Below are positions 55,421 to 64,000 of a stretch of 64,000 bases of DNA, in pieces. The first letter of the stretch is position 1. The number at the start of each line of letters is the position of its first letter. Position numbers and translations under genes: made by a program. Source of the DNA: Casuarius casuarius (taxonomy: Eukaryota; Chordata; Aves; Casuariiformes; Casuariidae); the NCBI GenBank assembly GCA_003342895.1, contig PTFA01000414.1, positions 149,690 to 213,689 on the forward strand, in the 5' to 3' direction. The notes beneath the pieces were generated by a model. That model was given only the letters and a program-made list of their open reading frames with translations. It did no database searches and was not told the origin of the DNA.

Positions 55421-55900
55421 AGGATTATCAAAGGCGACACATTTTTTCAAAACATTTCAGTTCCAGCACTAACCGTTGTGCAATGGAAAAACCCATTTAG
55501 TCAGACGGTGCCCGATCGGCTCTAATCATAAGCGATACTGGGATTCAGCGGAAGGTCTCCTTGCTCTGCCGAGGGAGCGGGAACCAGTCCATGGAGGCGC
55601 GTCTGTGTGCGTAAGGATGCGCATGGGCACGTGGGTACACGCATGCCTGTTTTTGTGTGTGCATTACCCAGCGAATGACAAGATGCAAAGAGCATCCCTA
55701 AACTTGCAAAAATAGCAGAGCAGGGCTAGGAAACCTCAGGCGTTTATAGTCTATGATTTTTTCCCTTCTGGGATCTCCCCTGTGCAGTGAACGGGACAGT
55801 GGGTCCTGCAGAGAAACGAGGGTTTTGTCTTTGGAGGTGGCACCAGAATACGTGAACAGGAGCAGGGTCCAGCTGAGGCTGCACAATGTATCTTTTAAAC
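55420..55900. other. Gene-free stretch; TG-rich, partly alternating purine-pyrimidine
   Basis: 55598-55665 is rich in GTGTG, GCGCATG and GTACACGCATGC steps, hence prone to non-B DNA, but is not a clean repeat. No gene or family recognised. Confidence 0.25.
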
Positions 55901-55901
55901 C

Positions 55902-55945
55902 ATATACATCTATACTTCATAAAATATACATCTATACTTCATAAA
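55902..55945 (+). repeat. Perfect tandem duplication, 2 x 22 bases
   Basis: Two identical adjacent 22-base units beginning ATATACATC and ending CTTCATAAA. They lie in AT-rich DNA. Identity of the copies suggests a recent duplication or a polymorphic minisatellite seed. Confidence 0.9.
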
Positions 55946-58020
55946 CAACTTCCCTTGTGATATAGATGGCTCTTTTATAATGACTGGAGCCCGTCCCCCA
56001 GTATGTCCATCTTACCTCTCTCCTTATCGTAACTAAATATAGATGCTGCCACCGGTGTGTAGAAAGCATAAGAGCTGAAGAAGCACCCGGCTGCACGTGC
56101 TCTCAGCAGAGCACCCGGGGTCATGCGTGGAGCCGCTCTCCCAGGGCGGCGGGGGAAGCAGAGCCCTGCTTACCCTCTTCCGACCACGCGCTGCTTCCTA
56201 CGCTTTAATCACGTCCCTCCTAGTTCATCTCCTCCTGAAATTCAGCAGCCCCGGTCTCTTCGATCCCTTCTCGCAGGCACTGTCTCCCACATCCTAATCA
56301 TCTTTGTCGCCCGTCATTTTGTTTGCGTTTTTCCCGGACTGCCACCACACATTAAGCAGAGGTTTTCATTGAGCTGTCCACCATGACATGTGTGTCCTTT
56401 CTTCCCTGAGTTATTACAGTTAATTTAGAGCTCAGCAATGTGTATGAGCGCTCAAATTATTCCTTCCACCCAGTGCTGCAGTGCATTTGTCAACATTGAA
56501 CTTCAGCTGCCATCTTGCCGGTGAATTATCCAGGTCATCCCACATGAGCGGCGAGCAAACCTTTTATCCAGCGCCGCATTATCATGTACTTGGTGTACGC
56601 CACGTTCAGTGTGGGCAGAATAAACTGCTTAGGAAATGGCTTATGGAGTTTAAAAACCATTTGTGAGGTGATTTTGTACCTTTTGGCCCCGGCATCAGGA
56701 GCTGTAGTTAGCGGCAAGCCAACTGTGCAAGGCCGGGGAGGCAGCGCAGGTGCTTTGGAGGTGCTTTGCCGTCCCTGGGCGATGGCAGAGTTTAGGAAGC
56801 CCGTTCCTTTGGCCTCCCCAGGGACAGCGGGGCCCATTACCCATCTCACGGGGACACCAAGGCTTTTCTCCAGCTGAAGGTGGTGGTGTGGACCCACAAG
56901 GCTTCACTGGTTCCAGGACTGAGTCCTGTCCGTCCCTGGCCGGTGGTAGGTTTGAGCTCCTCCAGTGCTCTCCAAGGAAGCCCTACGCTCCCGCAAAGGG
57001 ATGAGGCAGCTTGTTTGGAAATGGGTGCGCAGCCCTAGGCGGCTGGGGCAGAGCTGGTGGGACGTGGTCGATGGGAGGCAAGGAGAGAGGGGCGAATCTA
57101 TCGGGTGTCTGCAGTTTACACCCTTTGTAGCCCCTCAGCTGTGTTCACACGGGCCTGCGTGCTCCCTGCCCGGCCACGTGTGTGGCTCGTATTGCAGATA
57201 TAATTCTGCCTGTGGAATTAAACGAGGTTAAGAAGTGTTGATAGCGCAGATAAGCATGCAGGGACCAACACGTGGTGTCTGCCGCCCCCCAGGCTCTTGC
57301 AACACGTTGCTTTAACCTGGGCTGCTCCCAGGTGTGGGCCAGCAGTGTGGGGCACCCGTAACCGCTGGGGGTGCTGGTGGGACGGGGGCAGCTGCTGCCT
57401 GCTTCATCCCATGGCTGGGGTGGTGGTGGGAGCAGGTCCTAATGTTACGCCAGGGCACCGGGCTGCCTTCTTTGAGCACGAGCAACTTTGGCACTGCTGA
57501 GGGTGGCAAAGGGAGACGGTGTAGTTACTTGGGATGGGACTTTCCGAGGGACGCAGGTATCCAATGACTTTATTCCCCTTGGGAAATGCCCATCTCGGAG
57601 GCTGGAAACAGTGCAGTTTACACTGTCAAATCCCACTGGGCAGTCGCACCAACTAAGCTGGCTCAACAAAGACAGGTATTAAGATGTCCAGGTGCTGTAG
57701 CGTTCGGAGAAATAATGGGTGATGTGAGGATAGAAGAGTGCATTGAGGGAGAGAGTTCATGCAAATTTTAATTTGGTGATTTGAGAGGCAAATGTGCTTG
57801 TTTTGTAATGAAAGGAGCAGGTTTTGCAGCAGTCGGCCCATCCCACTCTGTCTGGGAGCTGAGAGGCAAGCTGGGGTCTTTCCGCCCTCCGTCACCACCG
57901 AGAAGGCTACCTCGTGCTCTTCAAGTGCTGTTTTCCACCCAAATATGCCCTCCCCTTGCACAGACCTTTCCCTGAGATGGGTGTTTGAGTCAGAACAACA
58001 ATTTCTGGTTTGCTTTTAAA
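55946..58020. other. Gene-free stretch with AT-rich patches
   Basis: 55950-56060 and 56180-56690 are AT-richer (TTAATTTAGAGC, GTGAATTATCC, GAGTTTAAAAACC) and might hold conserved elements. 56700-57180 is GC-richer without dense CpG. 57185-57260 has GATATAATTCTGCC and GGAATTAAACG. No gene is recognisable. Confidence 0.25.
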
Positions 58021-58026
58021 AATACA

Positions 58027-58255
58027 TATTTTCATTTTTCTTGTATTTTTCCCTTTTTCCCCTTCCCTCCTTCATCCCCACTCATTTCCTTTTATGTTTC
58101 TCCCCTCTTCCTCCTCCTCTTCACAAGCTATTTTCAAATGCCAGGAAGGGTGAGATCTGAGGAAAGGAGGAGCAACTGAAAGAGAAAAAAAAAAAAAGGC
58201 TGGTAAAATTATTTCACACATTTACGGGAGGAAAAAAAAAAGGTGTGGGTGTGAG
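58027..58255 (+). repeat. Pyrimidine-rich tract followed by purine-rich tract
   Basis: About 100 bases (58027-58128) are nearly all pyrimidine, followed by about 110 bases (58142-58255) that are largely purine with two A runs. The two arms are not exact inverted copies, but a switch of this type can form triplex or fold-back structure. The pyrimidine tract ends in CACAAG, so it is not a good acceptor. Confidence 0.55.
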
Positions 58256-59165
58256 GCAAGAGAACAGCTCCAAATCCCACAAGACAAAAAGCAGCTTCAT
58301 TCATTTCCCGACGCAATTTTATCATTTCTCAGCCGGCAGGTAGAAAGGTTCAGTTGCATTTCGACAGCCCTGCAGCTCCCGGTGGCTGTTCAAAGGGCCC
58401 GTTGACGGGGACTCGGTAAACACATCTGCTCCAGACGTGTACCCGCTGCGGTGCATCGGCTCGGTAGGGCTGGCAGGAAGAGAAAACTGTAAAAAATGCG
58501 TTTGCGAGGCTGATGTTGGACAGGGAGCATCTGTCCCGCGCGGGGTTGCCACCCCAGGCGGCACCTCTCGGGGCAGAGCAGCAGCTTCAGAGCGAAGGTG
58601 CAGAACCATGCGCCGCGGGGCCCCGGGGAGGGAAACTGCCCCTTTTGGTTTTCTGCGCTAATCTGACACAGGTTTGGCGTAAAAGCCTTTGTATCAGCAG
58701 CATCCACGCGCGTTTCTGCTCCCCCAAGGAGCGGCTGTGGCAGGAGGCAGCCAGACATGGTCCCTGCGGAGAAAGGGAGGATGGGTTGCTGAAAAACGTA
58801 GCTCTAGATTAACCAAAATTGTTATGGAGCCTGGCCCTGGGAAGGATAGGACACGCTTTGAGAGCATCACGAGCTTTCCATGAAGCATTGCTTTTGTTTG
58901 GTGGCACAGTGACAGCATGCTTGAAGATTCCCTGTGTTTAATAAACACGGTTAAAAGCAACAACAATAGCGCTCACTGAAAATTAGGAGTTTCAGGTTGG
59001 GAGAAACTCTTTAGATGACAGTTCATTTTTATATTTGCTTGTTTTTCCATTTAGCTGAGAAAAAATGAAAATAATTGTTTTGGCTTGATCCAAAGCAATC
59101 CTTAAATTTGATTAGCTTGGTTCATTGGCCACGCTGAAAAAACTTGTAGCCAATTTGCTGGGGAG
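58256..59165. other. Gene-free stretch, CpG patch then AT-rich block
   Basis: CpG is moderately dense at 58395-58640. From 58790 to 59160 the DNA is AT-rich (AACCAAAATTGTTATGG, AACAACAATAGC with SOX-like AACAAT, AAAATAATTGTTTTGG, AAATTTGATTAGC) and may be a conserved element. No gene recognised. Confidence 0.25.
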
Positions 59166-59578
59166 CAGCACTCGAAAAGGGGAAAAAAATCCAGCGGAGG
59201 CCTTTTGGAGCCGCTTGCTGCAGAGATGCTGAAGACGGCCTCGAGGGCTGCAGCTCTGGCTGTCCCACGTTTGCTCGGCCCACTGCGTTTTAGCAGGCCC
59301 TCGGGTGGCACGCTGCCCTGTGTGTGGCAGAGCACAGTGGCCGTCACCGGTGCGTCGCTCCGGCAGGGCGCGGGGTCCCGGGGGCGGCGCAGGGCGGGCT
59401 CCGAGCCAGAGGTCGGTGATGGCAACATACCGTTCAACCCGTCGCCCTCAACGAGCTTTGGAGAAGACCTGGGGTGGGAGGAGATTTGGGCCCACGTAGG
59501 CTGTTCTCGCACACATGCTTTATTGCAGACCTTTAAGAAGGACCTGGCAGTAGGCATTAGCCTTTGCATGTTCCAGCG
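59166..59578. other. Gene-free stretch, partly CpG-rich
   Basis: CpG clusters at 59338-59405 (TCCGGCAGGGCGCGGGG, CGGGGGCGGCGC). The overlapping open frames are unrecognised. Confidence 0.2.
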
Positions 59579-59750
59579 CTGGCATTTTGCCTGCTTGGGA
59601 GCCCGGGCACTTACAGCAGACTGGCATTTCACACTTTGGGGAGGATGACATTTTCTTTGCGGCATTTACACATTAGAAAGCTGGCATTTCACCCCGAGAG
59701 GAAGCTGGTATTTATAAGCCAGGGCACTGGCATTTCATTCATTGTTACCA
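59579..59750 (+). repeat. Degenerate tandem repeat with a CTGGCATTTCA core
   Basis: The core recurs at 59579 (CTGGCATTTTG), 59621 (CTGGCATTTCAC), 59646 (TGACATTTTC), 59660 (CGGCATTTACAC), 59681 (CTGGCATTTCAC), 59705 (CTGGTATTTAT) and 59727 (CTGGCATTTCAT). Steps are mostly 21-25 bases, with one of 42 and one of 14, so it looks like an old minisatellite of about 22 bases per unit, or a serial binding-site array. TGGCA is an NFI half-site. I do not know a named repeat with this unit. Confidence 0.6.
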
Positions 59751-60515
59751 TCCAGTGATTCAGACAAGGTCGCTTCGCCAGAAAGGTCAGCGAGGTCTCT
59801 TTTTTTTTTTCTTTGCTGCTTTTCTTTTTCTTTTCCAAGAGAAAGACAGGAAAAACAAAGCAAAAAAGTCACACACCAGAACTGCTGATTGGACTTCTCT
59901 TGCCTTGAAAACGAAGATCTGTTATGCTAAACAAAAGCAAAGGTTTTGCAAAGTCTTTCTTGCGAGGTGCGCCTTCCTGAGGTCCGTATCCTGTTTTGCT
60001 TTGAGTTCCCAGTGGCTCCTCTTCCGTGCGGGCTGCCCGTTCCATCTCTCTTGGCCTGAACAGCTGAGCCAAAACCGGGGTGAATCTTAGCATGTTTCCA
60101 GGAGGCCAAAACTGCACGTTTCTTGGCCAAAGGAGAGGTTTGGTGCCTCGAGTCCCGCGTGGTGGGTGCCAGTGCTGGCCCTGGTGGCCTTGCCCCTCCA
60201 AGGCCTCGCAGGGTGCTTGTGGGCAGGGAGCAGCAGGGCAAAGCAAGCGCAGAGGGGCCGCGGGGGCTCTTGTTAGGCAGGGGCAAGATAGACACTGCCA
60301 GGGCCTGGAAAGCGTAAATAAAATCAATAAGAAGCTGTTAAATTGTGCCTGCACCTTGCAAGGAGCAGTGCAGGGAGTGCCGGCTGCAGAGATATATCTG
60401 CTGCCACTCGGCGGGCTGTGGCACATTCATTAAGTATCTTTAAGATGGATACACCCCCCGATTCACCTCGTGCGAGAGCCCGGGAATTTATTTCCTCCTG
60501 AACCGTGCCATCAAT
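59751..60515. other. Gene-free stretch
   Basis: A T-rich run (59799-59830) and mixed sequence. 60310-60480 is AT-richer (GTAAATAAAATCAATAAG, GAGATATATCTGC, TTCATTAAGTATC) and may be a conserved element beside the next CpG island. Confidence 0.25.
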
Positions 60516-60845
60516 CACGAGCGACAGCAGCGCCTCGGTGCCGTGCAAAAGCCCGGCTCGGCCGCGGGGGGGACGGGGGCCGCCCGGCGCCTCCCGGTGC
60601 CAACTCGTTGCAGGGCCGCGGGGGCCTGCGCGTTCCTGCCGCCCCCCTGCTCCCAGGTCCGGCTCGGCCAGCCGGTCCCGCGCGGGAAGCGGGGGTCCCT
60701 CTCCCTCCGGCCTCTCGCACTGCGGATGCTGGCGGGTGCCCGGTCCCGCGGCGGGCGCTCGCGGAGCCAGGCAGCGCCTGCGTTACGGCAGCAGCCCGGT
60801 TCCTCTCTGATCCATCGCTAATCAATCGTGGCTGCCGCGGAGCTG
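60516..60845. promoter_or_regulatory. CpG island
   Basis: Very dense CpG over about 320 bases (for example CTCGGCCGCGGGG, GTCCCGCGCGGGAAGCGG, CGGCGGGCGCTCGCGG). Open frames in all phases are not recognisable. A strong minus-strand donor lies just beyond its right edge at 60884, so the island could be the first intron of a minus-strand transcript or a promoter in its own right. Confidence 0.5.
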
Positions 60846-61060
60846 GCTAATTGTGGGGAAATAAGTCGATGGGCAGCACTCACCTTGAGAAGCAGAGGGA
60901 AGGGGGCACGCGGCGGGGGCAGGCATGTTTATTTTTCATTGATTGAAAGCTAAGGTCTGATTTCCTGAATATCACCCCAGAATAGCTGCTCAACGCTTTT
61001 TCCACGCAGTTTTCACTCCCTTCTGAAAGCAATTGCTTCTTAGGCTAACTGGGGGGTCAG
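60846..61060. promoter_or_regulatory. AT-rich element with a strong minus-strand splice donor
   Basis: On the minus strand TTCTCAAG|GTGAGTGCTG (exon end 60884) is close to the ideal donor. Before it a short ATG frame reads MPAPAACPLPSASQ, and further upstream on that strand is CAATGAAAAATAAACATGCC. No acceptor or recognisable product goes with it. The block also has GGCTAATTGTGG and ATTTTTCATTGATTG and may simply be a conserved element. Confidence 0.25.
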
Positions 61061-62065
61061 GGCTGGACGGCAGTGTTTCCCCTCATCCCCTCACCCTCAA
61101 AGTCGTTCGTAATAATTGATAATAATTCTCTCTCTTCTCTGCAAAGCGCCCAGCAGTTGTGGCCCCGCTCGGCGCCGAGCCCCACGGTGCCGCCGGGCAG
61201 GGTGCCCCGGGGAGCAGGCACCGGGGCCAGCAGCAGCGACGCTCCCGGCCCCGCGCTCTGCCGGCAAATCCGGGTGCCCGCGCTCCCCTTTTGCAGCTTT
61301 CTGCCAGGAAAGTCGGCTGTGCCTGCCTGGGTTCTCGCTGCTTTTATCGGAGCAAGCAGACGGGACCGGAGCTAATCCCGTGACCTGGGGCAGCGCGGGA
61401 GATGCTGTGGCGGTCTGAGCTGGTTTGCTCATCCTCCTCCCTCCCTTCTTCCCTCCTCCTCCTCCTGCTGTTATTGTCAGTGGTGCTTTAGACTGTGAAG
61501 ACGACGGTCCTGTTTAGCCATCGTGAAGAAAGACCGGTGAGGAGGAGGCCGGATCACCTTCCTCCTTGGGAGCGAGTTGCCCCTGCCCCGGGGCAGGATC
61601 GGCGCCCGCAGGGGAGCTGCTGAACTGGGAGCTTGCTGGCTCCGCCGCCCCCGGAGCCGGGGCTTTCTCTCTGTCCTTGCACAGGAGAAGATTAGATCAG
61701 ACCTCTGGATTTGTGGTTTTGTGTTTGCTTAGCGGCCGTCTCACAGGATCTTTTCATCGCAGTCCTTTGCTCGCAAGAGCCGCGGTTGCCCTTCGGGGCT
61801 GGGGCTGGGGCTGGGGCTGGGGCTGGCTCTCCTTTCTCTGGGCTTCGCTTTCAGGACAGATAACTAGGGCTGGAAAACGGAGCTAGCTGGCGTGTAGGGC
61901 ACCTTATGGGGGAAAAACAGAGCTTTTGAGTTCTGGCCTCAGACAAAGCAGCTGTGGCAAGTGTCTGCCCCCATCCCGGGCCCCGGCGCCCTGCTGCCGA
62001 GTGCGGCCTCGCTGTCCCCGCTCCGGGTCCCAAACCCGTGCAGCCGAGGAGAACTGGTTTCCTTG
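61061..62065. promoter_or_regulatory. CpG-rich domain with a G-quadruplex repeat
   Basis: CpG-rich at 61155-61400, 61590-61670 and 61970-62050. A pyrimidine-rich stretch (61431-61467) and a donor-like GACCG|GTGAGG near 61540 occur between. No frame is recognisable. It contains the GGGGCT repeat listed separately. Confidence 0.4.
61795..61824 (+). repeat. (GGGGCT)5 hexanucleotide repeat
   Basis: Five perfect copies. Four or more GGGG runs separated by two-base loops make a textbook G-quadruplex on the plus strand. It lies within a CpG-rich domain. Confidence 0.95.
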
Positions 62066-64000
62066 CCCCTTTTCTTCCCCGTGCTGACATTTCGGCTTCA
62101 GATGCGATCAGCTGTCAGGCAAGGTGCACATTACTTAGATTTGCACAGCGCCCTGGGTTTTACTTCTTCCTGTAATTTCTTCTGATGCTTTTAGTTTTTT
62201 TCCCCCCATATCATCTGGGAAGCTACAGTTTAGCCCGTAACAGTAGAATAAAGACTTGTCAACCCTTCTTACACGCTCGTTAAGATGAAAATGACTTCCC
62301 GAACCCCTTATAATGCTTTATTTTCTGCTGCTTTTGCTATGTCTGAGTATAATTTGACTGACTAGAGAATCTTCGAGTTAAAAAAAAATATAAAGTAGAC
62401 TAATAATAATAAGAAACCCTGTTCCTGCAAAGGCGATAAGGGCCTTAAGAATTACAGTGCAGATACTGCCTTCAAAGGCAGCAAGCCAGGTGTGAGCCCC
62501 TCTGCTCTTTGCCAGCCTGTAATCCCGCTCGCCCTGTGCTGGGTGTGGGGGCTGCCAGCCGCTTCAAATGGGACGTTTCTGGGAGAAGGAAAGGATGTCG
62601 TAGCCTGTGATACTGAGATGAGTGGGGAGGTGAGAGCAGGGAGACAGAACTGCTGATGGTAATGAGCCTTGCGCAGGCTTTCTTTCCGTGCCTCCAGCCC
62701 TTCCTTTCAAACGTAGGGTGCTGTTTCAAGGACTACGTTGTTTTAGTCTTTCCCTTGCATTGTTTTTCTTTTTTTTAACCCTATCTGTTGTGCTTTTGAA
62801 AGATAAAATGCGGGAGCTGCAATTAAGGGGAGATCAGGGGACAGTAGTGACTGTTATCCTGCAGGTTACGGTTACTGCTGCCTCTATAAGCTCTGAAGGC
62901 ACCTAGTGAGATTAGAAGGGTCTTTACCTTCTCCCATCATGTAAATCCTTGCACTTCCCCTTCTCTGCCACCCTCGGGGATGGATTTGACCTGCTGGGCT
63001 TGCACAAAGGCAGGTGGTGACGCTGGGTGCTGCAGCTCCCTGAGGAGGGAGACGTCCTTCCAAGACCGCGCATGAGCAGCAGGTCCTTGAGCGTCCCTCC
63101 TCTCTCCCCCAGCTCCGCCAGTGCCCCTCCACCAGCGCTGCTGGAAAGCGAGACCTCCACTGCTGTCCTCCCCAGGCTCCTACTGGCGGAGTTTTGCCAT
63201 GGCCAGGTTTGAAACACGTACTCTTTACCTTATAAGCAAAGTCTAGGCTTGAGTAATGGGCTTGGTGGGTCCCATCACCCAAACACTTCCCATCCATATT
63301 GCCTGGATGTCATTTGGGCTCAGTGAAACCATGCTCTACTCAGCCCAGTCTCTTCCTTTCTGCAGGTCGGCTGGGCTGCGCGTGCTTGCCCTGCTGTGCC
63401 CATCCTTCTAGGCCATGGAGGAAAGAGCAGGGATCAGTGATGAGCTGCTGGCTTTGCAGCGAGCTCCACGGTGTGCGCTTGCGCGTAAGGCTCATGGATA
63501 GCGAGCAGCCTGGGCTTGCGACCAAGCTCTGATGTGACCTTAGCAGAAAGCATACAGACTGTTGCGGCATCTCCATGCTATTAGAGACCTTTTAGCCATA
63601 ATAGGGCCAGAGTGGGGGTGAGGATTTCATCCATGAGTCATGGCAAGGTTTGAGGGAATCGGAATTGAGCTTCGGCTCTTCTGGCTGTCCACCTGGCCGG
63701 CACCCAGCAGGAAGCACCGCTGCGATGCGCCTCTCTGTAGGGGCAGGTCTGGGAGTACGAACCCAGAACTTGTCTTTACAGCATCTCTTTTAAAGTAATA
63801 TCCTCTCTTTCCTTTGAGATTTCTAAAGGCAGAAGATTCCTCCTGCTCTTGAGTGTTTGCAATAGCTAGTACTTGTGACTGCCTAAAAATTGTGCCTTAT
63901 TTTTAGTCTGAGCTTGTCTTGATTCAGCTTCTAGCCACTAACTCTAGTTAGACATTTATCTGCTTCTTTGAAGAATGCTCTGCTATTTGAAAACCCTTCC
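62066..64000. other. Gene-free stretch
   Basis: 62200-62460 is AT-rich (TAATGCTTTATTTTC, AATATAAAG, CTAATAATAATAAG) and could be regulatory. A strong acceptor-like site, CTCTTCCTTTCTGCAG, ends at 63366 on the plus strand, and minus-strand donor-like sites lie at about 62929 (GAGAAG|GTAAAG) and 63230 (TATAAG|GTAAAG); none can be paired confidently. 63780-64000 is AT-richer. No gene or repeat family is recognised. Confidence 0.25.

Noticed and set aside
59605..59625. Minus-strand donor-like GCT|GTAAGTGCC
   Set aside because: It falls inside the degenerate TGGCATTTCA repeat, and no exon can be built around it.

Overview
This window reads as nuclear DNA of a bird (or at least a sauropsid). The clearest evidence is a decayed CR1 retrotransposon 3' end near 16.0-16.15 kb, which carries the family's diagnostic 'GGTCCCCTTCCAACC' ending. 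It fits that interspersed repeats are very sparse, that CpG-island-like blocks are frequent, and that most sequence has no bacterial-style gene packing. The many overlapping reading frames in both strands are almost all chance frames in GC-rich non-coding DNA. I recognise no protein family in any of them, and I see no rRNA, tRNA, microRNA or CRISPR. Two isolated N positions (26207 and 49501) mark unresolved bases.

Layout. 1-7.3 kb alternates GC/CpG-rich blocks (1-420, 3.9-4.6, 4.8-6.2, 6.5-7.3 kb) with AT-richer, homeodomain-motif-bearing blocks. A compositionally odd tract at about 2.1-3.0 kb may be an inserted element read on the minus strand. From 7.5 to 19.5 kb CpG is scarce; this block holds the CR1 copy and a double GGATTAATC site. 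From 19.2 to 21.6 kb there is a cluster of near-perfect short palindromes with homeodomain, SOX and POU-like motifs, the best candidate enhancer DNA here. From 21.6 to 39.7 kb CpG-rich patches (25.9-27.2 kb) alternate with AT-rich candidate conserved elements (28.6-29.0, 31.0-31.4, 32.9-34.1, 36.4-37.0 kb). From about 39.8 to 43.8 kb lies a nearly continuous CpG-rich domain of about 4 kb. From 44 to 64 kb more candidate elements (44.2-45.1, 45.7, 49.1-49.4, 60.9 kb) alternate with CpG islands (47.0-49.1, 49.5-50.6, 54.2-55.4, 60.5-60.9, 61.1-62.1 kb). This stretch also carries a degenerate 21-25 bp repeat, a G-quadruplex repeat and a Z-DNA-prone run.

Interpretation. Many CpG islands, interspersed AT-rich blocks dense in TAATTA, GGATTA, ATGCAAAT and AACAAT motifs, few repeats and no recognisable exons are what a regulatory desert or a very large intron beside a developmental regulator gene looks like in a bird. 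That is inference: I could not name the locus. Several splice-site pairs and two possible CpG-island first exons are listed as candidates only, most likely of long non-coding RNAs if real. I found no convincing new biological system. The observations most worth checking are the palindrome cluster at 19.2-21.1 kb, the periodic TGGCATTTCA repeat at 59.58-59.75 kb, and the foreign-looking tract at 2.1-3.0 kb.
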